Source of the DNA: JBGTHB01 sp041746415
GTDB taxonomy: Bacteria > Pseudomonadota > Gammaproteobacteria > Coxiellales > Coxiellaceae
Direction of reading: 5' to 3'
Assembly (NCBI GenBank): GCA_041746415.1
Contig: JBGTHB010000034.1
Location: 1-22,210, forward strand
DNA length: 22,210 nucleotides
Part shown: in pieces, positions 1 through 7,257 of the stretch
How the letters are laid out: every line of letters starts with the position of its first letter
Numbering within the stretch: position 1 is the first letter of the stretch
Translations under genes and position numbers: made by a program
The notes under the pieces: model-generated
The model's database searches: none
The model's input: only the letters and a program-made list of their open reading frames with translations
Told to the model about the DNA's origin: nothing

Positions 1-501
1 GCGGGAATTGGCCAAGGTTTTTTACTCGTTACGCCTTTTCAACTTGCCAATGCCACCGCCGCCATTGCCACTCACGGGCAACGTTTTCAGCCCCAACTGC
101 TGTTAAAATCAGTTGACTCTCACAATGAAACGACGTATCAAATGCCAGAAGGTTTAGATCCTGTGGTGCTGAACAATCCCGATAATTGGAATATTGTCAT
201 TGATGCTATGCAACAAGTGGTGACAAATCCACAAGGCACGGCTGATTTTTTTGGCCGCACACCGCCTTATTCTGTAGCTGCTAAAACCGGTACTGCGCAA
301 GTGTATGGCCATTCGCGTGATGAAGATCACACGCGCTTGAACATCCCAGAACAACTGCGCAACAATCACCTGTTTATTGCCTTCGCCCCAGTCGATCATC
401 CGCAAATTGCCCTAGCCATTGTAGTCGAACACAGCGCAGCAGCGGATGTCATGGCAAGAAAAATCATGGATTATTATTTTAAACATCCGGATAATGAATA
501 A
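1..501 (+). CDS. mrdA: Penicillin-binding protein 2, C-terminal part (partial)
   Basis: This is the 3' end of the gene for PBP2, the class B transpeptidase that cross-links peptidoglycan during cell elongation with RodA. The reading frame is open from base 1, so the gene starts upstream of the window. Visible are the family segment GIGQGFLLVTPFQLANA at the very start and the third active-site motif KTG (bases 283-291) within AAKTGTAQV. The SxxK and SxN motifs and the N-terminal anchor lie outside the window. The stop codon TAA (499-501) shares one base with the rodA start (TAATG), so the two are translationally coupled in the usual mrdA-rodA order. Identification is firm; only the last 166 codons can be judged. 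Confidence 0.95.
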   Translation, partial: AGIGQGFLLVTPFQLANATAAIATHGQRFQPQLLLKSVDSHNETTYQMPEGLDPVVLNNPDNWNIVIDAMQQVVTNPQGTADFFGRTPPYSVAAKTGTAQVYGHSRDEDHTRLNIPEQLRNNHLFIAFAPVDHPQIALAIVVEHSAAADVMARKIMDYYFKHPDNE

Positions 502-1613
502 TGCGCTTTACCACTTCAAATAGCCGTGCTCACAAACGTTGGCTAACATGGCATCTTGATCCTTTACTGATATTAAGTTTGCTCAGCTTAGTATTGTTTG
601 GTTTATTCATTCTATATAGTGCCAGCAACCAAAATATCACCATGGTGATTAAACAATGCCTGCACTTAAGTTTGGCTTTTATTGTAATGTTAATTTGTGC
701 CCGCATCCCGCCAGAACGTTATTTACAATGGGCGCCTTGGCTTTACACCGCCACGGTGGTGTTATTAGTGGGGGTGTTGGTGATCGGTCAAATGCATCAA
801 GGTGCTAAACGTTGGCTGAACTTCGGTATATTTAATTTTCAGCCTTCTGAATTAATGAAATTGGCCATGCCTATGATGCTGGCGTATTTTTTTCAAAATA
901 AAACCTTACCGCCCAGTTTAAAAAATCTCGGCTACGGTTTTATGATTTTGATTGTGCCGGTATTACTTGTTGCCAAAGAACCCGATCTTGGTACCGCTAT
1001 CATGATTAGCGCTTCAGGTTTATTAGTATTGTTACTCGCCGGCATGAGCTGGCGTTTGATTTTGGGTTTAATCGCGCTGGCGACAGCAAGCACACCCGTG
1101 TTATGGCATTTTATGCACGCCTATCAACGTAACCGAGTATTAACTTTTCTAAATCCCGAACGCGATCCGTTGGGTGCGGGCTACCACATCATTCAATCAA
1201 AAATTGCGATTGGTTCAGGTGGCTTAACTGGCAAAGGTTGGTTGCATGGCACGCAATCACATTTGGAATTTTTACCTGCTCACGCCACCGATTTTATTTT
1301 TGCGGTAAATGGTGAAGAGTTAGGATTTATTGGTGCGGTAATTTTAATTACGCTGTTTTGCTTGTTATTACTACGCTGCGTGATGATAAGTTTGCAAGCA
1401 CAAGACACTTTCACCCGTTTACTTGCTGGCTCACTGAGCTTTACATTCATCTTATCTGCTTTTATTAACGTCGGCATGGTAACAGGAATTCTACCCGTAG
1501 TTGGCATTCCTCTGCCGCTTATTAGCTATGGCGGTAGTTACCTTGTCACCTTAATGGCGGGCTTTGGTATGATTATGTCAGTTCACACTCATAAGAAATT
1601 ATGGCCCACTTAA
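501..1613 (+). CDS. rodA: Peptidoglycan glycosyltransferase / rod shape protein RodA
   Basis: RodA is the SEDS-family polymerase that builds glycan strands from lipid II in the inner membrane, partnered with PBP2. The product is 370 residues, the normal length, with about ten hydrophobic helices. Family hallmarks are visible: GAKRWLNFG followed by QPSELMK near residues 101-120, AKEPDLGTA near 158-166, and HATDFIFAVNGEELG at 261-275. In the last of these, D264 matches the catalytic Asp of SEDS polymerases. The C-terminal loop GIPLPLISYGGS is also typical. The ATG at 501 overlaps the mrdA stop by one base, so I accept this start. It is the second gene of the mrdA-rodA-mltB-TPR/methyltransferase run. 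Confidence 0.96.
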   Translation: MRFTTSNSRAHKRWLTWHLDPLLILSLLSLVLFGLFILYSASNQNITMVIKQCLHLSLAFIVMLICARIPPERYLQWAPWLYTATVVLLVGVLVIGQMHQGAKRWLNFGIFNFQPSELMKLAMPMMLAYFFQNKTLPPSLKNLGYGFMILIVPVLLVAKEPDLGTAIMISASGLLVLLLAGMSWRLILGLIALATASTPVLWHFMHAYQRNRVLTFLNPERDPLGAGYHIIQSKIAIGSGGLTGKGWLHGTQSHLEFLPAHATDFIFAVNGEELGFIGAVILITLFCLLLLRCVMISLQAQDTFTRLLAGSLSFTFILSAFINVGMVTGILPVVGIPLPLISYGGSYLVTLMAGFGMIMSVHTHKKLWPT

Positions 1614-1631
1614 TTTTAACCAGGAGAATTT

Positions 1632-2633
1632 ATGCTGCGACATCATCCAAAATTTTTTTTCACACTGGCTACGCTGCTTAGTTTACTCACTACATCAACT
1701 TTGGCCAGCGTCCCTTCTGACGTCCACAGTTATATAAAAACGGTTAGTAAACAATATGGTTTCAACCCCAAACAACTCAGCAATTTATTAACTGATCAGC
1801 ATTACGATAAAGATGTAATTGAAAAAATCACTCATCCTTATGAATCAAAAGCGTGGCAAGACTACCAACGTTTTTTTCTTACACAAAATCGCATTGACCA
1901 AGGCGTCATTTTTTTTAAATCTCATCAAAAAATTTTACAGCAAATTAAACAGCGCTATGGCGTGGATCCCTGGGTGATTGTGGCAATTCTAGGGGTTGAA
2001 ACCAACTATGGTAAAAATATTGGCAGCTACTCGGCGTTAAACGCACTGTATACGCTTAGTTTTCATTATCTACCACGTCAGAAATTTTTTAAAAGTGAAC
2101 TTACTAATTTATTATTGCTGACGCGTAAAAACAAATTGGATATCACCACTATCCAAAGCTCATATGCTGGGGCGTTGGGCATACCCCAATTCATGCCTAG
2201 CGCGTATTTGCATTACGCTGTGGATTTTGACAACAAAAAACAAATTAATTTATTTGGCGACAGCAACGATGCTATTGCTAGCGTTGCAAATTACCTTAAA
2301 CAAAATAAGTGGCAGTCCAATCAACCGATTGCCATGTCATTTAAGCCCTCTCGCCCCATACAAAAAGGCTGGCTATCCACTCACGCCATCCCACGTTACA
2401 CAGCGGCACAACTTAACGCACTGGGCATAACACCGCAAGCATCCTTACCAAAAAAATTAAGAGCGGCGATTATTGAAGTTTCAAATAACAAAGACACTCA
2501 ACACGTTTATTGGCTGAGTTTTAATAATTTTAAGGCCATCATGCGTTACAACCCGCGTATACCCTATGCGATGGTGGTTTATCAGCTCAGTGAATCGATC
2601 AAGAAAAAATATCAGGCCACACACAAGCAATGA
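1632..2633 (+). CDS. mltB: Lytic murein transglycosylase B (GH103, SLT_2 family)
   Basis: This enzyme cleaves peptidoglycan glycan strands non-hydrolytically in the periplasm, leaving 1,6-anhydro-muramyl ends. The 333-residue product begins with a hydrophobic signal peptide that probably ends after TLA (residue 25). The catalytic Glu is E123 in GVETNYG, followed by the family segment YAGALGIPQFMPSAY. A good ribosome site (AGGAGA, 1622-1627) precedes the ATG. Unlike E. coli MltB there is no lipobox Cys at the end of the signal peptide, so it is probably soluble in the periplasm. It lies 18 bases after rodA, a pairing common in proteobacteria. Its TGA overlaps the next start (ATGA). Confidence 0.93.
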   Translation: MLRHHPKFFFTLATLLSLLTTSTLASVPSDVHSYIKTVSKQYGFNPKQLSNLLTDQHYDKDVIEKITHPYESKAWQDYQRFFLTQNRIDQGVIFFKSHQKILQQIKQRYGVDPWVIVAILGVETNYGKNIGSYSALNALYTLSFHYLPRQKFFKSELTNLLLLTRKNKLDITTIQSSYAGALGIPQFMPSAYLHYAVDFDNKKQINLFGDSNDAIASVANYLKQNKWQSNQPIAMSFKPSRPIQKGWLSTHAIPRYTAAQLNALGITPQASLPKKLRAAIIEVSNNKDTQHVYWLSFNNFKAIMRYNPRIPYAMVVYQLSESIKKKYQATHKQ

Positions 2634-4312
2634 AAGAACAATTATTACTGCAAGCAAAAAGCATACTGGAGCAAGGTGATTTCATAAAGGCGCTCGAACT
2701 GTGCAAGCAGTATTTGGTGCATTTTCCTCAAAATGCCGACGCATTGCATTTAGCTGCAATTTGCTGTGCCCAAAATCAAAATTATGGCGAAGCAGAATAT
2801 TATATTGAACAAGCCATTACGGTTCGTATTGATGACGCGCAGCTTTATAACAGCCAAGGCAATATGTTTTTACGCCAAAATAAAAACCATGAGGCTATTA
2901 CTGCTTTTAGCATTGCTTTAAAGCTAAAGCCCGATTACACCCCGACACTAAATAATTTAGGCAATGCCTATTTTAATCTCAATCAGTTAACAGAGGCTCA
3001 ACAGCATTATCAACATTGCATCAAGCAAAATCCCAATTTTTTTGAAGGTTATTTTAATTTAGCACGCGTTGAGATTGTGCAGCGCCATTGGCAAAACGCT
3101 ATTGACCATTTACAACACTGCTTATCCCTCTCTCCTTCACATTTTCGTGCTTTAACACAACTTGGGCAGATCTATTTACAACAGCGGGATTGGGCAAAAG
3201 CGCAAAATGCCTTTACCCAATCATTAGAAATTTATCCCCAGCAAGCGAATGCGCTAGCTGCATTGGGCACAATTTGTCTGCAACATTCTGAATTCAATAA
3301 AGCAATTCAATTACTTGAAACAGCGCTCGCTTTAGAGAGTGAAATTGAATTTGCTAATTGGCATTTAGCTACAGCCTATCTTGCTATTAATGACACCAAA
3401 AATGCACTCAAACATTATTTGCGCGAACTTGAAATTAATCCGCACGTGGAATGCTATTATAATATTGGCATTTTACATGGTGACCAAAATCACCATGAAG
3501 AAACCATTTATTATTTGCAAGAGGCATTAAAATTAGATGCGAACTATACGCCGGCATTAATCAACCTTGGCGCTACGTTTCTTAAAATGCACCGATTAAA
3601 AGACGCCATTTTTTATTATGAAAAAGCATTAGCAACAGATTCAACAAACAATGAAATTGCCCACATATTACATGCGTTAAAACAAGATGCGGTGCCAGAA
3701 ACTTCACCCACCCAATTTGTGTCGGATTTATTTGATCAGTATGCAGCACACTACGATCAACATTTAAAAGAATATCTCAATTATCAAGCGCCTCAATTAA
3801 TCAGTGATTACATGTGTGGTCACTACCAACCAGACAGATCTTTAGTCATTTTAGATCTTGGTTGTGGCACCGGCTTAAGTGGTGCGATTTTAAAACCGTA
3901 CGCTAAAAAATTAATTGGTGTGGATCTGTCGTCTAAAATGTTAAATCAAGCTAAAGCAAAAAATTTGTATGACGAAATGGCGTGCATTGACATCAACGTT
4001 GCATTAGAACAATACCATGAGCTTGATCTTATTGTGGCAGCAGACGTGTTTGGTTATATCGGCAAACTGGACGCCCTATTTGCCTTGGTGAAACAAGCAC
4101 TGCAACCAAATGGGTTATTTATTTTCACTATTGAAAAAAGCACCACAGAAAATTATCAACTTACCCAACACGTTCGCTATCAACATCACCAAAATTATAT
4201 CGAGCAACTAGCGGCACAATATCAATTTAACATTGATATATTTGCAGAATGCACCTTGCGCGAACAGTTTAAAAAACCCGTGAACGGATTTTTTGTGGTG
4301 CTTAAAGCGTAA
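2630..4312 (+). CDS. TPR-repeat protein fused to a class I SAM-dependent methyltransferase
   Basis: This is a 560-residue two-part protein. Residues 1 to about 350 are made of roughly ten 34-residue tetratricopeptide repeats with the usual alternation (for example YTPTLNNLGNAYFNLNQLTE and LKLDANYTPALINLGATFLK), a protein-binding scaffold. Residues about 362-560 are a class I methyltransferase with a linker of the type SDLFDQYAAHYDQHL, SAM-binding motif I DLGCGTG at 409-415 and the acidic GVDLS end of strand beta-2 at 430-434. This matches the TPR-containing predicted methyltransferases (COG4976-like); their substrate is not known to me. There is no signal peptide, so it is probably cytoplasmic. 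The ATGA overlap with mltB (2630-2633) implies translational coupling, which ties it to cell-wall genes without proving a role there. Confidence 0.85.
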   Translation: MKEQLLLQAKSILEQGDFIKALELCKQYLVHFPQNADALHLAAICCAQNQNYGEAEYYIEQAITVRIDDAQLYNSQGNMFLRQNKNHEAITAFSIALKLKPDYTPTLNNLGNAYFNLNQLTEAQQHYQHCIKQNPNFFEGYFNLARVEIVQRHWQNAIDHLQHCLSLSPSHFRALTQLGQIYLQQRDWAKAQNAFTQSLEIYPQQANALAALGTICLQHSEFNKAIQLLETALALESEIEFANWHLATAYLAINDTKNALKHYLRELEINPHVECYYNIGILHGDQNHHEETIYYLQEALKLDANYTPALINLGATFLKMHRLKDAIFYYEKALATDSTNNEIAHILHALKQDAVPETSPTQFVSDLFDQYAAHYDQHLKEYLNYQAPQLISDYMCGHYQPDRSLVILDLGCGTGLSGAILKPYAKKLIGVDLSSKMLNQAKAKNLYDEMACIDINVALEQYHELDLIVAADVFGYIGKLDALFALVKQALQPNGLFIFTIEKSTTENYQLTQHVRYQHHQNYIEQLAAQYQFNIDIFAECTLREQFKKPVNGFFVVLKA

Positions 4313-4342
4313 CAATATCTGTTTGTCTTGAGAAAAAGCCTA

Positions 4343-5014
4343 CTAGCGCTGCTCATGAATAAAATAATCTGATCCCAAACACCACTTGCGTTTAGTTAAG
4401 GGATTACTCGTGCAATAGGCCCTTAATTCATAATCAATAAAACGCAACAATAAATTTTCATCGCGCCCAGTCGGTATACCTAAGCGGGTGGTTTGAATAA
4501 TTTTATTCGGCCTGTAGTTTTGCTCGCCTATATAGAAACGCTCAGCATCAAACTGGTGTTGATCCCAGTCAGTTACATTCAGGCCAAGCGATTTACATAG
4601 CAATGTTTGACCCGAACATAGCCGCAGCGGTTTGCGCTTAGTTTTATTGGGCAGTGGATTGAGTTTTTGCATATATTGAATCATTAACGGATTTTTCAGC
4701 GCTTGATAAGGAATAGCCGCCTTGATTAAAACCGCGTTACCTTCACCTAAACAACTCACATTCAATGAAGCGCCGCCGCGGGCATAATACATATAAATAG
4801 TGCCAGGTGGCATAAATAAAGCTTTGCGTTTTTGCGTATAGCCAAGCGAAGCATGCGAGGCTTTATCCCACAGTAAATACGCTTCTGTTTCAATTATTTG
4901 CGCATATAACCAACGCTTAGCATGGCGAACACAAATTACCTTGCCTAATAATGCTGGCGCGACTTGCTCAGGATCACGCGCAAAAAATAAATTTTCAAGT
5001 TGCTGAAATAACAT
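4343..5014 (-). CDS. mpg: DNA-3-methyladenine glycosylase (AAG/MPG family)
   Basis: This base-excision repair enzyme removes alkylated purines such as 3-methyladenine from DNA. The 223-residue product has the AAG fold markers. IIETEAY includes E44, matching the catalytic Glu of human AAG, and Y46, matching its base-stacking Tyr. ASHAS contains H54, and the strand PPGTIYMYYARGGASLNVS contains the conserved Asn. The C-terminal part has the expected PTGRDENLLLRF segment. The start is supported by an AGGTGAG ribosome site just upstream on the minus strand. It is transcribed alone and convergently with the preceding operon, with 30 bases between the stops. I see no clear hairpin terminator there. 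Confidence 0.9.
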   Translation of the reverse strand: MLFQQLENLFFARDPEQVAPALLGKVICVRHAKRWLYAQIIETEAYLLWDKASHASLGYTQKRKALFMPPGTIYMYYARGGASLNVSCLGEGNAVLIKAAIPYQALKNPLMIQYMQKLNPLPNKTKRKPLRLCSGQTLLCKSLGLNVTDWDQHQFDAERFYIGEQNYRPNKIIQTTRLGIPTGRDENLLLRFIDYELRAYCTSNPLTKRKWCLGSDYFIHEQR

Positions 5015-5500
5015 TCTAACTCACCTGCATGCCTTGATATTAAACGTTCATCATTAAATAGGCGAATAGTAATACGAGCTGGGGCTAACTGAGAGACTCA
5101 GAATAAACGCTTGGGTTTCGAAACCGCTAAACACACTTTTTTACCTTTCATTGCACAGAATAAAAATCGCAATGGATTGCCGCGCTCGATGACTCGCTCG
5201 CAACGACGGCGGTGTTGTTGCTCCGCCGCTGTTTCGTCGTTGCAGTTCGTTTTTCCGTCGTTGCGAGTCCTCGAAGCAATCTACGCAAACTACCACAAGG
5301 ACAAATACAGCATAAACCGCGAGTTTGCAAAAATTGCCCTGTGCAAAATTACCTTTTTAAAACACAAACAAATTAATACTGCTTTAATTAGGCTTTGATA
5401 TGCTTACAGATTCACTTAAAAGCAGCCCTAGTTGGAACTTGAATGGCTGAAACTAAATAAACTATTTTCATGCAGGATGCCAACGACGGAGCAGCTAACA
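5015..5500. other. Gene-free region between mpg and the accessory block
   Basis: About 485 bases lie between the divergent starts of the glycosylase and the membrane protein. The middle is occupied by a GC-rich palindromic repeat, listed separately. An open frame across 5111-5398 is composed mostly of that repeat (Arg/Cys/Ser-rich translation) and has no ribosome site, so I do not call a gene. The rest is AT-rich and must carry promoters for both flanking genes, but I could not find a convincing -35/-10 pair. No tRNA-like structure was seen. Confidence 0.6.
5174..5283. repeat. Imperfect palindromic repeat, MITE/REP-like
   Basis: The left arm (5174-5209) runs from GGATTGC through CTCGCTCGCAACGACGG. 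The right arm (5255-5281) reads CCGTCGTTGCGAG, then TCCTCGAA, then GCAAT, and is an imperfect reverse complement of the left. Between them lies a second nested inverted pair: CAACGACGGCGG at 5201-5212 against CCGCCG...TCGTTG at 5223-5242. The unit CGTCGTTGC therefore occurs three times in two orientations. It is distinctly GC-richer than its flanks. Repeats of the form 'cgtcgttgcgag...gaagcaatc' are scattered in many bacterial genomes. I infer this is one copy of such an element; only one copy is visible here. Confidence 0.7.
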
Positions 5501-6628
5501 ATGACTCAATCTTCTTCTAAAAGGCTTGCCTTAGCACGTGCTTCATTTTCCACACTGGCTGGATTGGTAGTCAGTGTTTCGAGTTTTAAATGGGCTATTG
5601 ATCGCAATCACAAATCACTTACCTTGTTGGAATCTATAGAGAAGGCTGACGCAGAACAATTAATTGTAGCGTCAGTACTCGCCCTCTCCGTCACTCTTGG
5701 CAATGCTTGTCAGTACTATCCTGGCGTTAGCGAACTCACCACCAAGCCAATAGTTAAAATAAAAAATTATTTTAATAGCGACAAACGTGCTGCCCGCAAA
5801 TTCACTGAAGTTGCCCTTACCTGCCTGTTTTCACTCGCCTCAGGTGCGGCACTAGGCGCGCTCTACCAACAAGAATTTGAAAATGATAACCACGCACTGA
5901 GGTTGTTTGTATTCAGCTTCATGGCAATCACTGGCGTCGCCTTTACTTTTAATGTGAATTACCAATTCATCAACGGCGCGTTTGATTTAGCTAAAGCACC
6001 AAAAAAGAAGCTTAATGAAGCTAAAGATTTTATTGCACAACAAAAAATTGCTTTTTTAGTTTTTGCTTCATCACTGACTGCCTACTATTTTCTATTTGGT
6101 AAAAACACCGAAAGTGTTGCCATGCCACTGTTGTTCAATCAACCTTCAAGCAATGCACTTGGCGATATAGCGCTCTGGGGCCTGCTAACGCTTGCGGTTT
6201 CAGCCACTTTTGCTGTAATAACAGCTCAGGTTGTAGAACGCTTAACTGAACAAGCAACCGCAGTTAAAACTAACTTCGGCAACAAAAAAATTGCACGCGG
6301 TAGCGCCCAGTTAATTGGCTTTGTGCTGTTAGCTGTTTTGGCAGCGGCATCCATTACTAGCGTGTATGTTGGTATAAACGACGCGGTAAATAATAACGAA
6401 TACGATAGCCTTGGCTGGAGCGGCAAACATTTTGAATACATGGTGACGCCTTTTTGTTTCTTATCCAACTTATCGGCTTTGGCGGGGATTTTTAATCCTG
6501 TGATGATTCAACAGCCGGAAGCTGATCAAACAGATTATAAGACGCTGCCAGATAGTGAGGCCAACGGAGAAATGCCCACACCAACTGATGGTAAGCCCCA
6601 AAATCCCGGTATTGAAGCCGGACGTTAA
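5501..6628 (+). CDS. Unrecognised multi-pass membrane protein with a hydrophilic C-terminal tail
   Basis: I do not recognise this family. Starting at ATG 5501 the product is 375 residues. This start has a GGAG ribosome site at 5488-5491 with 9 bases of spacing. An in-frame TTG (5432) and ATG (5477) upstream lack such a site and would add 23 or 8 residues. Eight hydrophobic segments are visible, near residues 14-33, 54-72, 102-122, 134-154, 183-200, 223-244, 270-292 and 312-331. They are joined by Lys-rich loops such as one near 165-180. The last 40 or so residues are polar and rich in Pro, Asp and Glu and contain YKTL at 346-349. No transporter or enzyme motif is evident. It is the first gene of the 5501-9372 block, 44 bases before hcp. 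Confidence 0.75.
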   Translation: MTQSSSKRLALARASFSTLAGLVVSVSSFKWAIDRNHKSLTLLESIEKADAEQLIVASVLALSVTLGNACQYYPGVSELTTKPIVKIKNYFNSDKRAARKFTEVALTCLFSLASGAALGALYQQEFENDNHALRLFVFSFMAITGVAFTFNVNYQFINGAFDLAKAPKKKLNEAKDFIAQQKIAFLVFASSLTAYYFLFGKNTESVAMPLLFNQPSSNALGDIALWGLLTLAVSATFAVITAQVVERLTEQATAVKTNFGNKKIARGSAQLIGFVLLAVLAAASITSVYVGINDAVNNNEYDSLGWSGKHFEYMVTPFCFLSNLSALAGIFNPVMIQQPEADQTDYKTLPDSEANGEMPTPTDGKPQNPGIEAGR

Positions 6629-6643
6629 TTTATTAAAACTCTA

Positions 6644-6667
6644 CCTGTTCATTCATCAACAGGAGAG
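6644..6667 (+). promoter_or_regulatory. Hairpin overlapping the hcp ribosome binding site
   Basis: CCTGTT (6644-6649) and AACAGG (6658-6663) are exact reverse complements separated by 8 bases. The right arm includes the first bases of the Shine-Dalgarno sequence AGGAGAG (6661-6667) for the GTG start at 6673. In the mRNA this 6-bp stem would partly hide the ribosome site. Whether it regulates anything is inference, as a short stem of this size may also be chance. Confidence 0.35.
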
Positions 6668-6672
6668 CCAGC

Positions 6673-7158
6673 GTGACAACCTATCTAAAAATTGATGGCA
6701 TTCATGGCGACGTCAGCGCCAATGGTCACGAACAGTGGATTGCCATAAATACACTTAATTTTCACGTTAAACGTGCTTTAAGCGCCACGCCTGGGCGTTT
6801 AGCGGATCGGGAAGGCACTCGCCCTGCTATTAGCGAAATCGTTTTAACCAAGCGCATGGATAAAAGCTCACCGCACCTATTTATTGAAGCGTGCAGCGGC
6901 AAAGCAAAACAGGTGCAAATTGATATTTGCCAATCCAGTAGCAGTGAATTAACGCCCTACGCTAGCTTTACCCTGCGCAACGCCATCATCAGTGGTTACA
7001 GTATTAACTGCGAATCAACTGGCCACAATTATCCTGAGGAAAGCATCAGCCTGAGCTTTGATCAAATTGAAATGAAGTACACACCGTTTGATGAGCAAAA
7101 CAATCCACAAAGCCCGATACCCGCTGGTTACGATTTAAAACAAGCCAGTGCGATGTGA
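6673..7158 (+). CDS. hcp: Hcp family type VI secretion protein (stand-alone)
   Basis: Hcp proteins form hexameric rings that stack into the inner tube of the type VI secretion system and are themselves exported. The 161-residue product matches the family in length and layout: an N-terminal strand with KIDGIHGDV, the block EIVLTKRMDKSSPHLFIEAC at 55-74, the central strands TLRNAIISGYS at 100-110, and the C-terminal ESISLSFDQIEMKYTPFD at 123-140. It ends in the common GYDLKQ-type tail. The start is GTG at 6673 with a strong AGGAGAG site 5 bases upstream. No other type VI gene (TssB/C, VgrG, ClpV, TssJLM) is in the window, so this is an orphan copy here. Confidence 0.85.
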   Translation: MTTYLKIDGIHGDVSANGHEQWIAINTLNFHVKRALSATPGRLADREGTRPAISEIVLTKRMDKSSPHLFIEACSGKAKQVQIDICQSSSSELTPYASFTLRNAIISGYSINCESTGHNYPEESISLSFDQIEMKYTPFDEQNNPQSPIPAGYDLKQASAM

Positions 7159-7257
7159 TCTTTTACCACGAATAATCCGCTACTGAGCCGCTTTAAGCTT
7201 TAGTTAAATCTTATATGGCAATATGCTTGCTACATAAGCTGTTTTTTGGAAGCCAGC

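Noticed and set aside
5111..5398. Open frame of 95 codons in the mpg upstream gap
   Set aside because: It runs through the palindromic repeat, has an Arg/Cys/Ser-rich translation and no ribosome site.
7246..7257. TTG start for the TraB-like gene
   Set aside because: It would put four polar residues before the signal peptide and overlap the GGAAG ribosome site of the ATG at 7258.
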